23,629 nucleotides of DNA from an uncultured Eubacteriales bacterium (lineage in GTDB: Bacteria; Bacillota; Clostridia; Christensenellales; Borkfalkiaceae). The number at the start of each line of letters is the position of its first letter. Positions within the stretch are counted from its first letter, which is position 1. The stretch lies in NCBI GenBank assembly GCA_900547645.1, contig URHP01000022.1, forward strand, positions 1 to 23,629. Reading direction: 5' to 3'. Made by a program: the position numbers and the translations under genes. The notes beneath the pieces were generated by a model. It made no database searches. It worked only from the letters and a program-made list of their open reading frames with translations, and was not told where the DNA came from. Of the stretch, positions 15,801-23,497 are shown one piece after another.

Positions 15801-16032
15801 TGATGCGCTTGAGGCTGTCCTCCGTCAGCGGTTCGAGGTAGATCTCGTCCGCCAGCATTTTATCCGTCATGATCGTGGCGGGATTGGAGTTGCAGAGGAC
15901 GACGTTGACGCCCGCATCCTTCAAAACGCGGCATGCCTGCGCGCCCGCATAGTCGAATTCCGCCGCCTGACCGATGACAATGGGACCGGATCCGATCACA
16001 AGTACTTTCTTAATATCACTTCTCTTCGGCAT
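11974..16032 (-). CDS. carB: carbamoyl-phosphate synthase large subunit fused to a diaminopimelate epimerase domain (CarB-DapF)
   Basis: Residues 1 to about 1070 are a complete CarB. The first half has KVLVIGSGPIVIGQ, SLGGQTGL and RPAFTLGGAGGG. The second half has RIVVIGSGPIRIGQG, TFGGQTAI and RPSYVIGG, and an MGS-like allosteric domain starts at VGVYFTVNDQDKF. After the linker NNLRTKKTEL, residues from about 1075 to 1352 are a full-length DapF domain. CarB makes carbamoyl phosphate with CarA; its arg-operon position points to arginine supply. The ATG at 16032 (AAGGAG 7 nt upstream) lies inside carA, giving a 17-nt overlap. A longer in-frame start at 16089 would lie deeper in carA and add 19 residues unlike CarB. 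No stop or frameshift separates the two parts, so the fusion is read directly from the sequence. Confidence 0.95.
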   Translation of the reverse strand: MPKRSDIKKVLVIGSGPIVIGQAAEFDYAGAQACRVLKDAGVNVVLCNSNPATIMTDKMLADEIYLEPLTEDSLKRIIIKERPDSLLASLGGQTGLTMGCKLAKEGFLDEWGVKLIGTKLDAIDRAEDRELFKETMEKIGQPVVPSDIAYTVDECVAVADKLGYPVIVRPAFTLGGAGGGVAHDEEELRLISHNGLMLSPITQVLIEKYIGGWKEIEFEVLRDSAGNVITVCSMENFDPVGIHTGDSIVVAPCLTLSDKEYQMLRTASLNIITELGIEGGCNCQFALHPDSFEYAVIEVNPRVSRSSALASKATGYPIAKVATKIALGYTLDEIRNDVTGKTYACFEPAIDYVVVKLPKWPFDKFLYAGRALGSRMKATGEVMAIGTSFEQAIMKAVRGAEIGLDTLNHSKFEPMDAQQLRTEIGKMTDERLFAVYAAIKKGIPIEEIYAVTKIDEWFLCKLKNLADYEASITGKKLSRAQYLEGKRLGYPDKALARFSGEKLPAHRRAVFKMVDTCAAEFAAKTPYFYSTYDEPDHDEALPFVKNSTKKRIVVIGSGPIRIGQGIEFDYSSVHCVWTLKELGYEVVIINNNPETVSTDFDTADRLYFEPLTPEDVQNVLDVEKPYGVVITFGGQTAIKLCGYLDRSGARILGTSADSVDMAEDRERFDELLEQFHIARPKGLTVMTKEEALAAAEKLGYPVLLRPSYVIGGQNMTIAFTENDISRYMDVILAQHIENPVLCDKYLMGSELEVDAISDGVDVLIPGIMQHIERAGVHSGDSIAVYPPYHLSDAMLEKIVDISTKLALSLKTKGLINIQYLIYQNQLYVIEVNPRASRTIPYISKVTGVPMVELATKIMVGAKLRKLGYGTGLYPNSPYVAVKVPVFSFEKLNDVNSQLGPEMKSTGEVLGIGKTIEEALFKGLVSAGFKMCHPTKEKPVGVYFTVNDQDKFEIVSIAKKFADLGCNLYATAGTAKVISELGIDVTVVDRLKATKQVSGLMDEGKIDYIIYTGKTDVDSIADYIELHHHAILLGITVLTSLDTANALCDIIASKFTEYNTELVDINNLRTKKTELAFTKMQSCGNDYIYFEDLEGKITCPESLAINFVDRHYGIGGDGIVLIERSDVADARMRIFNQDGSEGQIAGNAIRCVAKYLYEKGIVKKPSMSIETMSGVKEVKVYSFGGVVTSASADLGTVELRGECIPSVWKGERVVNQPMEIDGKTYHVTLVNLGNPHCVIFCDKVDDVPVSTLGPRIENSEYFPAKTNVEFIRVVNESTVKMRVWERGNGETWACGTGAAAAAVACVLNGLCKADTDITVKVKGGDLFVRYNSEDGHVTLTGNVEKIYEGTVEF

Positions 16033-17098
16033 TTCTCTTCTCCTTCTGCATATTGGCGATAAAGCGGTCGAACAAGAAATTGGCGTCATGCGGACCGCCG
16101 CATGCCTCGGGGTGGAACTGTACCGTAAACGCGTTCACCTCAGGATAATCGACGCCCTCGCAAGTGCCGTCGTTGGCATTGACAAACGTCAGCGTGCCCA
16201 TTCCCTTGACGGAATCGCTCACGACCTCGTAGCCGTGGTTTTGCGAAGAGATGAAGACCTTCCCCGTGGAAAGATCTTTGACAGGCTGATTGGCGCCGCG
16301 GTGCCCGTACTTCATCTTGCGCGTCTGTCCGCCCATGGCAAGCGCAAAGAGCTGATGTCCGAGGCAGATCCCGAAGATAGGCTTCCTTCCGATCAGCTTG
16401 CGGATATTTTCAACGACTTCCACATTTTCGGCAGGATCGCCCGGGCCGTTCGTCAGCATGATCCCGTCCGGATCGAGCGCAAGCGCCTGTTCCGCCGTAT
16501 AAGTCGCAGGGACCTCCATGACGCGGCAGCCGCGGCGCACAAGTTCGCGCACAATGTTCTGCTTCGCTCCGAAATCATAGAGTACGACGCGGGGTCCGTC
16601 CTCTTCGCCCGAAGTACGCACTTCGCCCGAAGAGACCGCCTTGACCGCGTCCTTCACGCGATAGGTCTTGAGTGCCGCAAGATCGGCGAGCGGTTTAAAG
16701 GTGATCGCCGCGTTCATCACGCCCGCTTCGCGGACGATCCGCGTCAGTTCGCGCGTGTCCACGCCGAACACGGCGGGGATGTCCTGCTCTTTCAAAAACG
16801 CTTCAAGCGTCATCTCACAGCGAAAATTGGAGGGCGCGTCGCACTTCTCGCGGACAACGTACGCGGTCAGCCAGCACTTTTTACTCTCCCTGTCGGACAG
16901 GATCACGCCGTAATTGCCGATGAGCGGGAAAGTCTGCGTGACGATCTGCCCGTAATAGCTCGGATCGGTGAGCGTCTCGATATAGCCCGTCATGCCCGTC
17001 GTAAAGACGAGCTCGCCGATCACCTCCCTGTCCGCGCCGAAGGAATATCCCTCGAACACCTTGCCGTTCTCCAGCGTGAGATAGACTTTCTTGTACAT
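16016..17098 (-). CDS. carA: carbamoyl-phosphate synthase small (glutaminase) subunit
   Basis: CarA hydrolyses glutamine and passes ammonia to CarB for carbamoyl phosphate synthesis. The 360-residue protein has the N-terminal CPSase small-chain domain (ENGKVFEGYSFG, ELVFTTGMTGYIE) and a class I glutamine amidotransferase domain from about residue 170. The nucleophile is Cys245 in GICLGHQL, with His329 and Glu331 in QFHPEA and the NGPGDP loop near 217. All catalytic residues are present. AAGGAG lies 5 nt before the ATG at 17098. The gene starts 16 nt after argF and its 3' end overlaps carB by 17 nt. Its place within the arginine operon suggests the arginine-dedicated enzyme, though it could also serve pyrimidine synthesis if it is the only copy. 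Confidence 0.96.
   Translation of the reverse strand: MYKKVYLTLENGKVFEGYSFGADREVIGELVFTTGMTGYIETLTDPSYYGQIVTQTFPLIGNYGVILSDRESKKCWLTAYVVREKCDAPSNFRCEMTLEAFLKEQDIPAVFGVDTRELTRIVREAGVMNAAITFKPLADLAALKTYRVKDAVKAVSSGEVRTSGEEDGPRVVLYDFGAKQNIVRELVRRGCRVMEVPATYTAEQALALDPDGIMLTNGPGDPAENVEVVENIRKLIGRKPIFGICLGHQLFALAMGGQTRKMKYGHRGANQPVKDLSTGKVFISSQNHGYEVVSDSVKGMGTLTFVNANDGTCEGVDYPEVNAFTVQFHPEACGGPHDANFLFDRFIANMQKEKRNAEEK
16040..16045 (-). promoter_or_regulatory. carB ribosome binding site inside the carA 3' end
   Basis: AAGGAG on the minus strand lies 7 nt before the ATG at 16032 and within the last codons of carA. It fixes the carB start and implies coupled translation of the two subunits. Confidence 0.75.
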
Positions 17099-17114
17099 AT
17101 GTTCTCCTTCCGCT

Positions 17115-18017
17115 TTATTTCATGACTTTGCACAGCACCGCCTTCTGTGCGTGCAGTCTGTTTTCCGCTTCTTCGAAAATTTCATCGGCGTGCGCTTCGA
17201 ACACCTCCGCGGTGATCTCCTCGCCGCGGTGCGCGGGAAGACAATGAAGGACCATCGCGTCGGACTTTGCGGCGCGCATCGCCGCGTCGTTCACCTGATA
17301 TCCCGCAAATGCCTTTTCGCGCTTTGCCTTCTCCTCTTCCTGTCCCATGGACGCCCAGACGTCGGTATACACGACGTCCGCATCCGCAGCCGCTTCCTCC
17401 ACGCTGCGCGTCAGCGCGAACGAACCGTTCTCCTTCGCCCATGCCATGAGCTGCGCATCCGGTTCATATCCCTCGGGACAGGCGATCGCAAAGGACATGC
17501 CCGTTTTGACCGCGCCCACCATCAGCGAATTTGCCATGTTGTTGCCGTCGCCGATAAAGCACATCTTCAGTCCCTTGAACGCACCCTTCTTTTCGCGGAT
17601 GGTCATAAGGTCTGCCAGCACCTGACAGGGATGGCAATAGTCCGTCAGTCCGTTGATGACCGGAATGGAACCGTATTTTGCGAGGTCCTCCACCTCGCTC
17701 TGCGCAAACGTACGGATCATGATGGCATCGAGATAGCGCGAGAGTACGCGCGCCGTGTCTTGCACGGGCTCGCCTCTGCCGATCTGCAGATCGCGGTTGG
17801 AAAGAAAGAGCGCGTTGCCGCCCAGCTCATACATTCCCACCTCAAAGGAAACGCGCGTCCGCGTGGACGCCTTCTGGAAGATCATGCCGAGCTTTTTGCC
17901 CTTCAGATAGTCCTTGAATACGCCGTGTTTGCGCTCATATTTGAGCTGATCCGCAAGATTGAGGACGGATAAGATCTCCTCGCGGGAAAGATCGGCAAGT
18001 TTCAGCAAATGTTTCAT
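17115..18017 (-). CDS. argF: ornithine carbamoyltransferase
   Basis: ArgF joins carbamoyl phosphate and ornithine to give citrulline. The 300-residue sequence has the carbamoyl-phosphate motif STRTR at 51-55, HPCQ at 129-132, the ornithine-binding DVWASMGQE at 219-227 and HCLP at 258-261. The SMG loop separates it from aspartate carbamoyltransferase. I chose the ATG at 18017 because it overlaps the argD stop as ATGA and gives MKHLLKLADLS, the family-like N-terminus. An in-frame ATG at 18137 would add 40 residues read from within argD and unlike the family. The product feeds argG, at the front of the operon, and the substrate comes from the carA and carB genes downstream. Confidence 0.96.
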   Translation of the reverse strand: MKHLLKLADLSREEILSVLNLADQLKYERKHGVFKDYLKGKKLGMIFQKASTRTRVSFEVGMYELGGNALFLSNRDLQIGRGEPVQDTARVLSRYLDAIMIRTFAQSEVEDLAKYGSIPVINGLTDYCHPCQVLADLMTIREKKGAFKGLKMCFIGDGNNMANSLMVGAVKTGMSFAIACPEGYEPDAQLMAWAKENGSFALTRSVEEAAADADVVYTDVWASMGQEEEKAKREKAFAGYQVNDAAMRAAKSDAMVLHCLPAHRGEEITAEVFEAHADEIFEEAENRLHAQKAVLCKVMK

Positions 18018-19177
18018 TTCAATACCTCTTTCAGGATGGACAACCCCTCGTCCATCTCCGTCTTCGTGATGGTCAGCGGCGGAACGATGCGCAGCCGCTC
18101 GTGCGCGGTGAGAACGAGAAGCCCCTTTGCAAGGCACTCCGCCGCCACCTGCTTGGAATTTTTCTCCAGCTCGAGACCGATCATCAGTCCCAGCCCCGTG
18201 ACCGCCTTTACGCCGTCAAAGCCCTTGAGCTTTGCGCGCATATAGGCGGCTTTTCCCTGCACTTCCAGCAAAAATTCCTCCGTCAGACGGCCGATCACAT
18301 TGACTGCCGCCGCACAGGAAACGGGATTTCCGCCGAATGTGGAACCGTGATCGCCCGCCGAAAAAGCATTTTCCGCACGCCCGAAGAAGAGACATGCGCC
18401 GATGGGAAGCCCGCCGGCAAGCCCCTTTGCCGTTGTCACGATGTCGGGCGTAATGCCGTACTGCTCATAGGCATACAGCGTGCCCGTTCTGCCGTTGCCG
18501 CACTGCACCTCGTCGCAGATGAGCAGCACGTCGTTTTCCGCGCACCATGCGGAAAGCGCGCCGACAAACGGCTGCGGAAGCGCATTGACGCCGCTCTCCC
18601 CCTGCACGCATTCGATGATCACGGCACAGGTATCCTTCCCTGCGACGCGGATCACGTCGTTTATCTCCGGCGCGGCATAGGAAACGTCCGGCACGAAGGG
18701 ACCGAAATACCGATGGAATTCGTCCTGTCCCGTTGCGGTGAGCGTGAACAGCGTCCGCCCGTGGAAACTGTTTTTGAGCGAAACGATGCGGCTTCTGCCC
18801 GCTCCGTACTTCATAAACGAATATTTACGCGCTGCCTTCAGGGCGCATTCATTTGCTTCTCCGCCCGAATTGGAGAAAAACACACGTTTGGCACCCGTCC
18901 GGTTACAGAGCATTTCCGCAAGCCGCACCTGCGGTTCCGCATAATAATAGTTGCTCACGTGCTGGATCTTTCCGAGCTGCTCGATGACCGCCGCCTTCCA
19001 CGCTTCGTCGTTCGCGCCGAAAATGTTGACGGCGATCCCCGCACCGAAGTCGATATATTCTTTCCCTTCGCTGTCCACAAGCGTCGCATTCCTGCCGCCG
19101 ACGAGCGCCACGGGATAGCGGGCGTACGTTTTGGCAAGATATTCGCCGTCCAGCTCTTTGATCTTCTGAAAATCCAT
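18014..19177 (-). CDS. argD: acetylornithine aminotransferase
   Basis: ArgD is a class III PLP aminotransferase that converts N-acetylglutamate semialdehyde to N-acetylornithine. The 387-residue protein has YIDFGAGIAVN near 41-51, the phosphate-binding SNSGGEANE at 102-110, SFHGRT at 137-142, the PLP-contacting Asp222 in CDEVQ and the Schiff-base Lys251 in TTAKGLAGG. Length and motifs fit ArgD. The related succinylornithine and GABA transaminases are less likely given the position between argB and argF. AAGGAG lies about 4 nt before the ATG at 19177. The 39-nt gap to argB is the widest inside the operon and begins with a small stem-loop. Confidence 0.95.
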   Translation of the reverse strand: MDFQKIKELDGEYLAKTYARYPVALVGGRNATLVDSEGKEYIDFGAGIAVNIFGANDEAWKAAVIEQLGKIQHVSNYYYAEPQVRLAEMLCNRTGAKRVFFSNSGGEANECALKAARKYSFMKYGAGRSRIVSLKNSFHGRTLFTLTATGQDEFHRYFGPFVPDVSYAAPEINDVIRVAGKDTCAVIIECVQGESGVNALPQPFVGALSAWCAENDVLLICDEVQCGNGRTGTLYAYEQYGITPDIVTTAKGLAGGLPIGACLFFGRAENAFSAGDHGSTFGGNPVSCAAAVNVIGRLTEEFLLEVQGKAAYMRAKLKGFDGVKAVTGLGLMIGLELEKNSKQVAAECLAKGLLVLTAHERLRIVPPLTITKTEMDEGLSILKEVLK

Positions 19178-19202
19178 GATACTCCTTATAATCGTAAAAA
19201 TG

Positions 19203-19225
19203 GGTGCCTGAAAAAATCAGTCACC
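19203..19225 (-). repeat. inverted repeat (stem-loop) across the argB stop codon
   Basis: On the minus strand GGTG-A-CTGA (19225-19217) pairs with TCAG-G-CACC (19211-19203) around a five-T loop, with one mismatch in the middle. It spans the argB TGA and lies in the only sizeable gap of the arginine operon. A short T run (TTTTT) follows three bases after the stem. It could be an RNA-stability element or a weak attenuator. Confidence 0.4.
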
Positions 19226-20074
19226 TTTTACGAACATCGTACCCAGCCCCTCATCCGAGAGAAGCTCGAGCAATATGGAATGTTTGACTCTTCCGTCCGT
19301 GATGAACACGCGCCCTACGCCGTTTCGGATCGCGTCGCGGCAGCACTGCACCTTGGGGATCATGCCGCCCGAAATAACGCCTTCCTTGATAAGCGAAGGA
19401 ATATCGGAAACATACACTTTTTTAATGAGACTGCTCTCATCGTCGCGCGAACGGAGCAGCCCGCGCACATCTGTCATGAGGATGAGGCTCTCCGCCTTGA
19501 GCGCGCCCGCGATCGCAGAAGCCGCCGTATCGGCGTTGACGTTATAAATGTTGCCATCGTCATCGTATCCGACGGTGGAAACAACGGGAAGATAGCCCGC
19601 ATCCAGACAGCTCGTCAGGATATGCGTATCGACCCGATCGATCTTTCCGACAAAGCCGAGTTCTTCGCTCTCTTTGCTGCACTTCAGAAGATTGCCGTCG
19701 ATCCCCGAAATACCGATCGCACGCGCGCCCATGGCGCCGAGCATATGCACAAGGCTCTTGTTGACTTTGCCCGCGAGCACCATGCGCACGACTTCCGCCG
19801 TCTCTTCATCCGTATACCGCAGTCCGCCCACAAAGCGGGACTCGATGCCCATGCGCTTGAGTGTCTGTGAAATTTCGGGACCGCCGCCATGCACCAACAC
19901 GACTTTGATGCCGACGAAGCGCAAAAGCGTCATGTCGCGCATGACAAGCTGTTTGAGGCCGTCGTCCGTCATGGCGTTTCCGCCGTATTTTACGACCAGG
20001 ATCTTATTCTGATATTTCTCGATGTAAGGCATCGCCTCCAGGAGAAATTCTGCCTGTGCTTCTTTTCCGATCAC
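19217..20074 (-). CDS. argB: N-acetylglutamate kinase
   Basis: ArgB phosphorylates N-acetylglutamate, the usual control point when the cyclic ArgJ pathway is used. The 285-residue amino acid kinase has VVKYGGNAM at 27-35, the nucleotide-binding VHGGGPEI at 61-68, the RFVGGLRYTDEE segment near 80-91 and a late GGMIPKV. A helix of about 25 residues (AEFLLEAMPYIEKY) precedes the first strand. In arginine-inhibited kinases this extension forms the arginine-sensing ring, so feedback inhibition by arginine is likely (inference). The start is GTG at 20074, overlapping the argJ stop as GTGA, with GGAG about 10 nt upstream. Confidence 0.95.
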   Translation of the reverse strand: MIGKEAQAEFLLEAMPYIEKYQNKILVVKYGGNAMTDDGLKQLVMRDMTLLRFVGIKVVLVHGGGPEISQTLKRMGIESRFVGGLRYTDEETAEVVRMVLAGKVNKSLVHMLGAMGARAIGISGIDGNLLKCSKESEELGFVGKIDRVDTHILTSCLDAGYLPVVSTVGYDDDGNIYNVNADTAASAIAGALKAESLILMTDVRGLLRSRDDESSLIKKVYVSDIPSLIKEGVISGGMIPKVQCCRDAIRNGVGRVFITDGRVKHSILLELLSDEGLGTMFVKGD

Positions 20075-21285
20075 GTTCTGTAATCTCCGTTGATCTTTAC
20101 ATAGTCATAGGTCAGATCGCAGCCCCACGCCGTCGCGCGGTAATTGCCGTCGCCGAGCGAGACGCAAATATCGATCTCCCCTTCCGAAAGGACCTGTTTG
20201 GCTCCCTCTTCGGAAAATGCAACGCCGCGTCCGTTTTCGCAGACGGCGACTTCGCCCGCCGCCGAGCGGAAGGTCACGCCGATCCTGTCCGGATCGAGCT
20301 TCGCACCCGAATAGCCGAGCGCACACAGCACCCGTCCCCAATTGGCGTCCGCGCCGAACATTGCCGCCTTGACAAGATCGGACGAGACGACCGCTTTCGC
20401 CGCAAGGCGCGCGTCCTTCAGGCTCTTTGCACCCTGTACGCGGCATTCGATCAGTTTGGTAGCCCCTTCGCCGTCCGCGGCAAGTTTGCGGCACATGGCG
20501 GTCGTCACGGCGTTCAGCGCCCTGCAGAAAGCGCGGTAGTCCGCGTTCGGTTCGGTGATCCGCGCATTCCCCGCAAGTCCGCTCGCCATGATACAGAACG
20601 TATCATTAGTGGAAGTATCCCTGTCCACCGAGAGCATGTTGAGCGACTTCTTTACGTCCGCCGAAAGCGCCTTTTGCAGCATCTCGGAGGAGATCGCCGC
20701 ATCCGTAGTGACGAACATGAGCATGGTCGCCATATTGGGGCAGATCATGCCGACGCCCTTGCAGATGGCGCCGATCCGGCATTCTCTGCCGCCTGCAGTG
20801 AAGGAAAACGCGATCTGTTTTTTGACCGTATCCGTCGTCATGATGGCTTCCGCCGCCGCATCGCTGTTATCGCCCAGCCCTGCAACAAGCTCTGCCATCC
20901 CGTTTTCGATGGGCTCCAGCGAAAGTTTTTGTCCGATGACGCCCGTCGATGCGATCACCACGTCCCCGGCATGAATGCCCGTGCTTGCCTGCACGAGCGC
21001 GCACATGCCCTCCGCGATCTGTACGCCGCCTTCATTGCAGGTATTGGCATTGCCGCTGTTGACAATGACCGCCTGCGCATAGCCGTCCGCCACATTCTTT
21101 TGGGTGACGAGGATGGGCGCGCCCTTGACGAGGTTGGTCGTATAGACGCAAGCCGTATCGCAGCGCACGTCTGACACGATGAGCGCAAGATCTTTCTTGA
21201 TCTTATTTTTCCGGATCCCGCAATGGATCCCGTTTGCCTTGAATCCCTTGGGCGCGCATACGCCGCCCGCAATCTCTTTCAGCAT
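20071..21285 (-). CDS. argJ: bifunctional ornithine acetyltransferase / N-acetylglutamate synthase
   Basis: ArgJ recycles the acetyl group from N-acetylornithine to glutamate; in many bacteria it also uses acetyl-CoA. The 404-residue precursor self-cleaves. The site is visible as NMATML, with Thr187 as the new N-terminal nucleophile, preceded by the conserved CKGVGMI at 176-182. STNDTF and the terminal YVKINGDYRT are also present. With no argA or argE in the window, a cyclic pathway is indicated. Whether it has the synthase activity cannot be told from these motifs alone. The ATG at 21285 is preceded by AAGGAT (21297-21292). A consensus promoter lies at the end of argC immediately upstream, so argJ and the genes after it may also be read without argG and argC. 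Confidence 0.95.
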   Translation of the reverse strand: MLKEIAGGVCAPKGFKANGIHCGIRKNKIKKDLALIVSDVRCDTACVYTTNLVKGAPILVTQKNVADGYAQAVIVNSGNANTCNEGGVQIAEGMCALVQASTGIHAGDVVIASTGVIGQKLSLEPIENGMAELVAGLGDNSDAAAEAIMTTDTVKKQIAFSFTAGGRECRIGAICKGVGMICPNMATMLMFVTTDAAISSEMLQKALSADVKKSLNMLSVDRDTSTNDTFCIMASGLAGNARITEPNADYRAFCRALNAVTTAMCRKLAADGEGATKLIECRVQGAKSLKDARLAAKAVVSSDLVKAAMFGADANWGRVLCALGYSGAKLDPDRIGVTFRSAAGEVAVCENGRGVAFSEEGAKQVLSEGEIDICVSLGDGNYRATAWGCDLTYDYVKINGDYRT

Positions 21286-21300
21286 AGTCTTATCCTTGCT

Positions 21301-21329
21301 ATTATATCACAATGAAACGCCTTCGTCAA
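21301..21329 (-). promoter_or_regulatory. internal promoter at the end of argC, facing argJ
   Basis: The minus strand reads TTGACG (21329-21324), a 17-bp spacer and TATAAT (21306-21301). TG lies one base upstream of the -10 (TGATATAAT). This is a near-consensus sigma-A promoter straddling the argC stop codon. The predicted start, about 21294, is only some 9 nt before the argJ ATG and falls within its AAGGAT site, so transcripts would have a very short leader. Confidence 0.65.
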
Positions 21330-22230
21330 GCCCGAGCGCAAGATTCATATTCTGAATCGCGGCGCCGGAAGCGCCTTTCCCGAGGTTATCCAGCCGCGCA
21401 GTGAGCAGAATGCGCTCGGTATTTCCGTTGACCAGGATCTCCAGCCCGTTTGTCCCGTTCAGCGTGTTGGCTGAGACATACCCGCTCGGTTCCTTGCCCA
21501 CCCATACGAATCGCTGACCGGCATAATGCGCACGGTACAGCTCTTCCAACTGCTCCGCACCGAGCGGCTTCTGCATCAGATCGACAAAGAGCGGAACGCT
21601 GACCGTCATGCCGCAATAATAATCGCACACATACGGGTTGAACACGGGCGTACGCGCCAGGCCGCACACTTCCTTCATCTCCGGCAGATGCTTATGCATG
21701 AGCGAGAGCGCATACAGGCGGGGCGTATCATACCCCGCGGGACGGTCCGCCGCCTCGTACTCCGCGATCCCCTTCTTCCCCGCGCCGGAATATCCGCTGA
21801 CGGCGTGGCAGACAAAGGGATAATCGGGCGCGACGACGCCCGCACGGATCAGCGGATAGACGAGCGCAATGAAACCGCTCGCATAGCAGCCGGGATTGGC
21901 GATGCGCTTTCCCGACCGGATCCGCGCGCGGTGCTGCGCGGAGAGTTCGGGAAACCCGTACGCCCAATCCGGGTGCGTGCGGTGCGCGGTGGACGCGTCG
22001 ATCACGACCGTATCTTTGTTTTCCACAAGCGCCGCCGCTTCGCGGGCGGCATCGTCCGGAAGGCAGAGAAAGGCGACGTCCGCACTGTTCAGCGCGTCTT
22101 TGCGCGCAGAGACGTCCTTGCGCAGCGATTCGGGCAGCGTAATAAGCGAAATATCCAGCCGCTTTTCCAACATTTCACGAATGCGGAGACCTGTTGTCCC
22201 CGCACTCCCGTCAATAAATACTTGAAACAT
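21307..22230 (-). CDS. argC: N-acetyl-gamma-glutamyl-phosphate reductase (short, type 2 form)
   Basis: ArgC reduces N-acetylglutamyl phosphate to the semialdehyde with NADPH. At 307 residues it belongs to the shorter type 2 group. It starts VFIDGSAGTTGLRIREML, lacking the longer nucleotide-binding region of the type 1 enzymes of about 345 residues. The nucleophile is Cys115 in ANPGCYASGF. VIDASTAHR, WAYGFPEL, SGYSGAGKKG and MHKHLPEM are further family segments. The gene starts 21 nt after argG; only a weak GGCGGA precedes the ATG at 22230. Its 3' end holds the argJ promoter. The order argG-argC rather than argC first is a variation on the common argCJBD arrangement. Confidence 0.94.
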   Translation of the reverse strand: MFQVFIDGSAGTTGLRIREMLEKRLDISLITLPESLRKDVSARKDALNSADVAFLCLPDDAAREAAALVENKDTVVIDASTAHRTHPDWAYGFPELSAQHRARIRSGKRIANPGCYASGFIALVYPLIRAGVVAPDYPFVCHAVSGYSGAGKKGIAEYEAADRPAGYDTPRLYALSLMHKHLPEMKEVCGLARTPVFNPYVCDYYCGMTVSVPLFVDLMQKPLGAEQLEELYRAHYAGQRFVWVGKEPSGYVSANTLNGTNGLEILVNGNTERILLTARLDNLGKGASGAAIQNMNLALGLDEGVSL

Positions 22231-22251
22231 GAAACGATCCGCCGCGCCGTT

Positions 22252-23481
22252 TTACTTGAGTTTTTTCTGATCGAGCAGCGCCTTGACCTTGATGGGAAGA
22301 CCGAACAGATTGATGAAGCCCTCCGAATCCTTCTGCGAATACGCCCCGCCGTCGTCCGAGAACGTGGCAATCTCTTCGCTGTACAAAGAATAGGGAGAAG
22401 TGATGCCGGCGTTCGTGACGTTGCCTTTATAGATGCGCAGCTTTACGTCGCCCGTCACCGTCTCCTGCGTCTTGCTCACAAACGCCGAGAGCGCCTCCCG
22501 TAGCGGCGTGAACCACTGACCGTCGTACACCATCTCGCCGAACTTGACCGCAACGAGCTGCTTGTAGTGCATGGTCGCCTTATCGAGACAGACCGTCTCG
22601 AGCAGCCTGTGCGCTTCGTAGAGGATGGTGCCGCCGGGCGTTTCATACACCCCGCGCGATTTCATGCCGACGAGACGGTTCTCCACAAGGTCGGCAAGCC
22701 CGACGCCGTTTTCCCCGCCGATCTTGTTGAGCGTCTCCACAAGTTCGACCGCGCCCATCTTCTTGCCGTTCACCGCGGTGGGAACGCCCTTTTCAAAGTG
22801 AATCGTGACGTAGCTCACCTGATCGGGCGCCTGCACGGGAGAAACGCCCATCTCCAGGAATCCCTCTTTTTCATACTGCGGCTCGTTGGCCGGATCCTCG
22901 AGGTCAAGCCCTTCGTGCGAAAGGTGCCACAGGTTTTTGTCCTTGGAATAGTTGGTTTCGCGGTTGATCTTGAGGGGAATATTGTGCGCTTCCGCGTATT
23001 CGATCTCCTCTTCGCGGCTCTTGATGTTCCAGATCCTCCAGGGTGCGATGATCGTCATTTCGGGCGCGAACGCCTTGATCGTCAGTTCGAAACGCACCTG
23101 ATCGTTGCCCTTGCCCGTGCAGCCATGGCAGATCGCGTCGGCGCCCTCTTTCTTGGCGATGTCCACGATCGCCTTTGCAATGACGGGACGCGCAAACGAC
23201 GTGCCGAGCAGATATTTGTCCTCATAGACGGCGCCTGCCTGCATGGTCGGGAAGATATAGTCCTCGACAAATTCCTTCTTCAGATCGAGCACATAGAGTT
23301 TGGACGCGCCCGTCTTCTTTGCCTTTTCCTCCAGTCCGTCCAGTTCCGTTCCCTGTCCGACGTCCCCGGAGACGGCAATGACCTCGCAGTTATCGTAATT
23401 TTCCTTGAGCCACGGGATGATGATGGAGGTATCAAGTCCGCCCGAGTACGCAAGAACCACCTTTTTGATCTTCTTTTCCAT
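22252..23481 (-). CDS. argG: argininosuccinate synthase
   Basis: ArgG condenses citrulline and aspartate using ATP to give argininosuccinate, the penultimate step of arginine synthesis. The 409-residue protein has the N-type ATP pyrophosphatase P-loop AYSGGLDTS at 11-19, then [16 protein letters not shown], the [15 protein letters not shown] segment and APWRIWNI. Length and motifs match the family. I chose the ATG at 23481, which gives [15 protein letters not shown] and has GAGGA 8 nt upstream. In-frame starts further upstream, such as the ATG at 23544, lie ahead of the predicted transcription start. It is the promoter-proximal gene of the arginine operon, while argH for the next step is not in this window. 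Confidence 0.96.
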   Translation of the reverse strand: MEKKIKKVVLAYSGGLDTSIIIPWLKENYDNCEVIAVSGDVGQGTELDGLEEKAKKTGASKLYVLDLKKEFVEDYIFPTMQAGAVYEDKYLLGTSFARPVIAKAIVDIAKKEGADAICHGCTGKGNDQVRFELTIKAFAPEMTIIAPWRIWNIKSREEEIEYAEAHNIPLKINRETNYSKDKNLWHLSHEGLDLEDPANEPQYEKEGFLEMGVSPVQAPDQVSYVTIHFEKGVPTAVNGKKMGAVELVETLNKIGGENGVGLADLVENRLVGMKSRGVYETPGGTILYEAHRLLETVCLDKATMHYKQLVAVKFGEMVYDGQWFTPLREALSAFVSKTQETVTGDVKLRIYKGNVTNAGITSPYSLYSEEIATFSDDGGAYSQKDSEGFINLFGLPIKVKALLDQKKLK

Positions 23482-23497
23482 TTGAAAATTCCTCGCT

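Noticed and set aside
11959..16062. Plus-strand open frame of about 1367 codons opposite carB-dapF
   Set aside because: It is antisense to a well-conserved gene. Its arginine/histidine/alanine-rich translation resembles no family, and strong codon bias commonly leaves one antisense frame free of stops.
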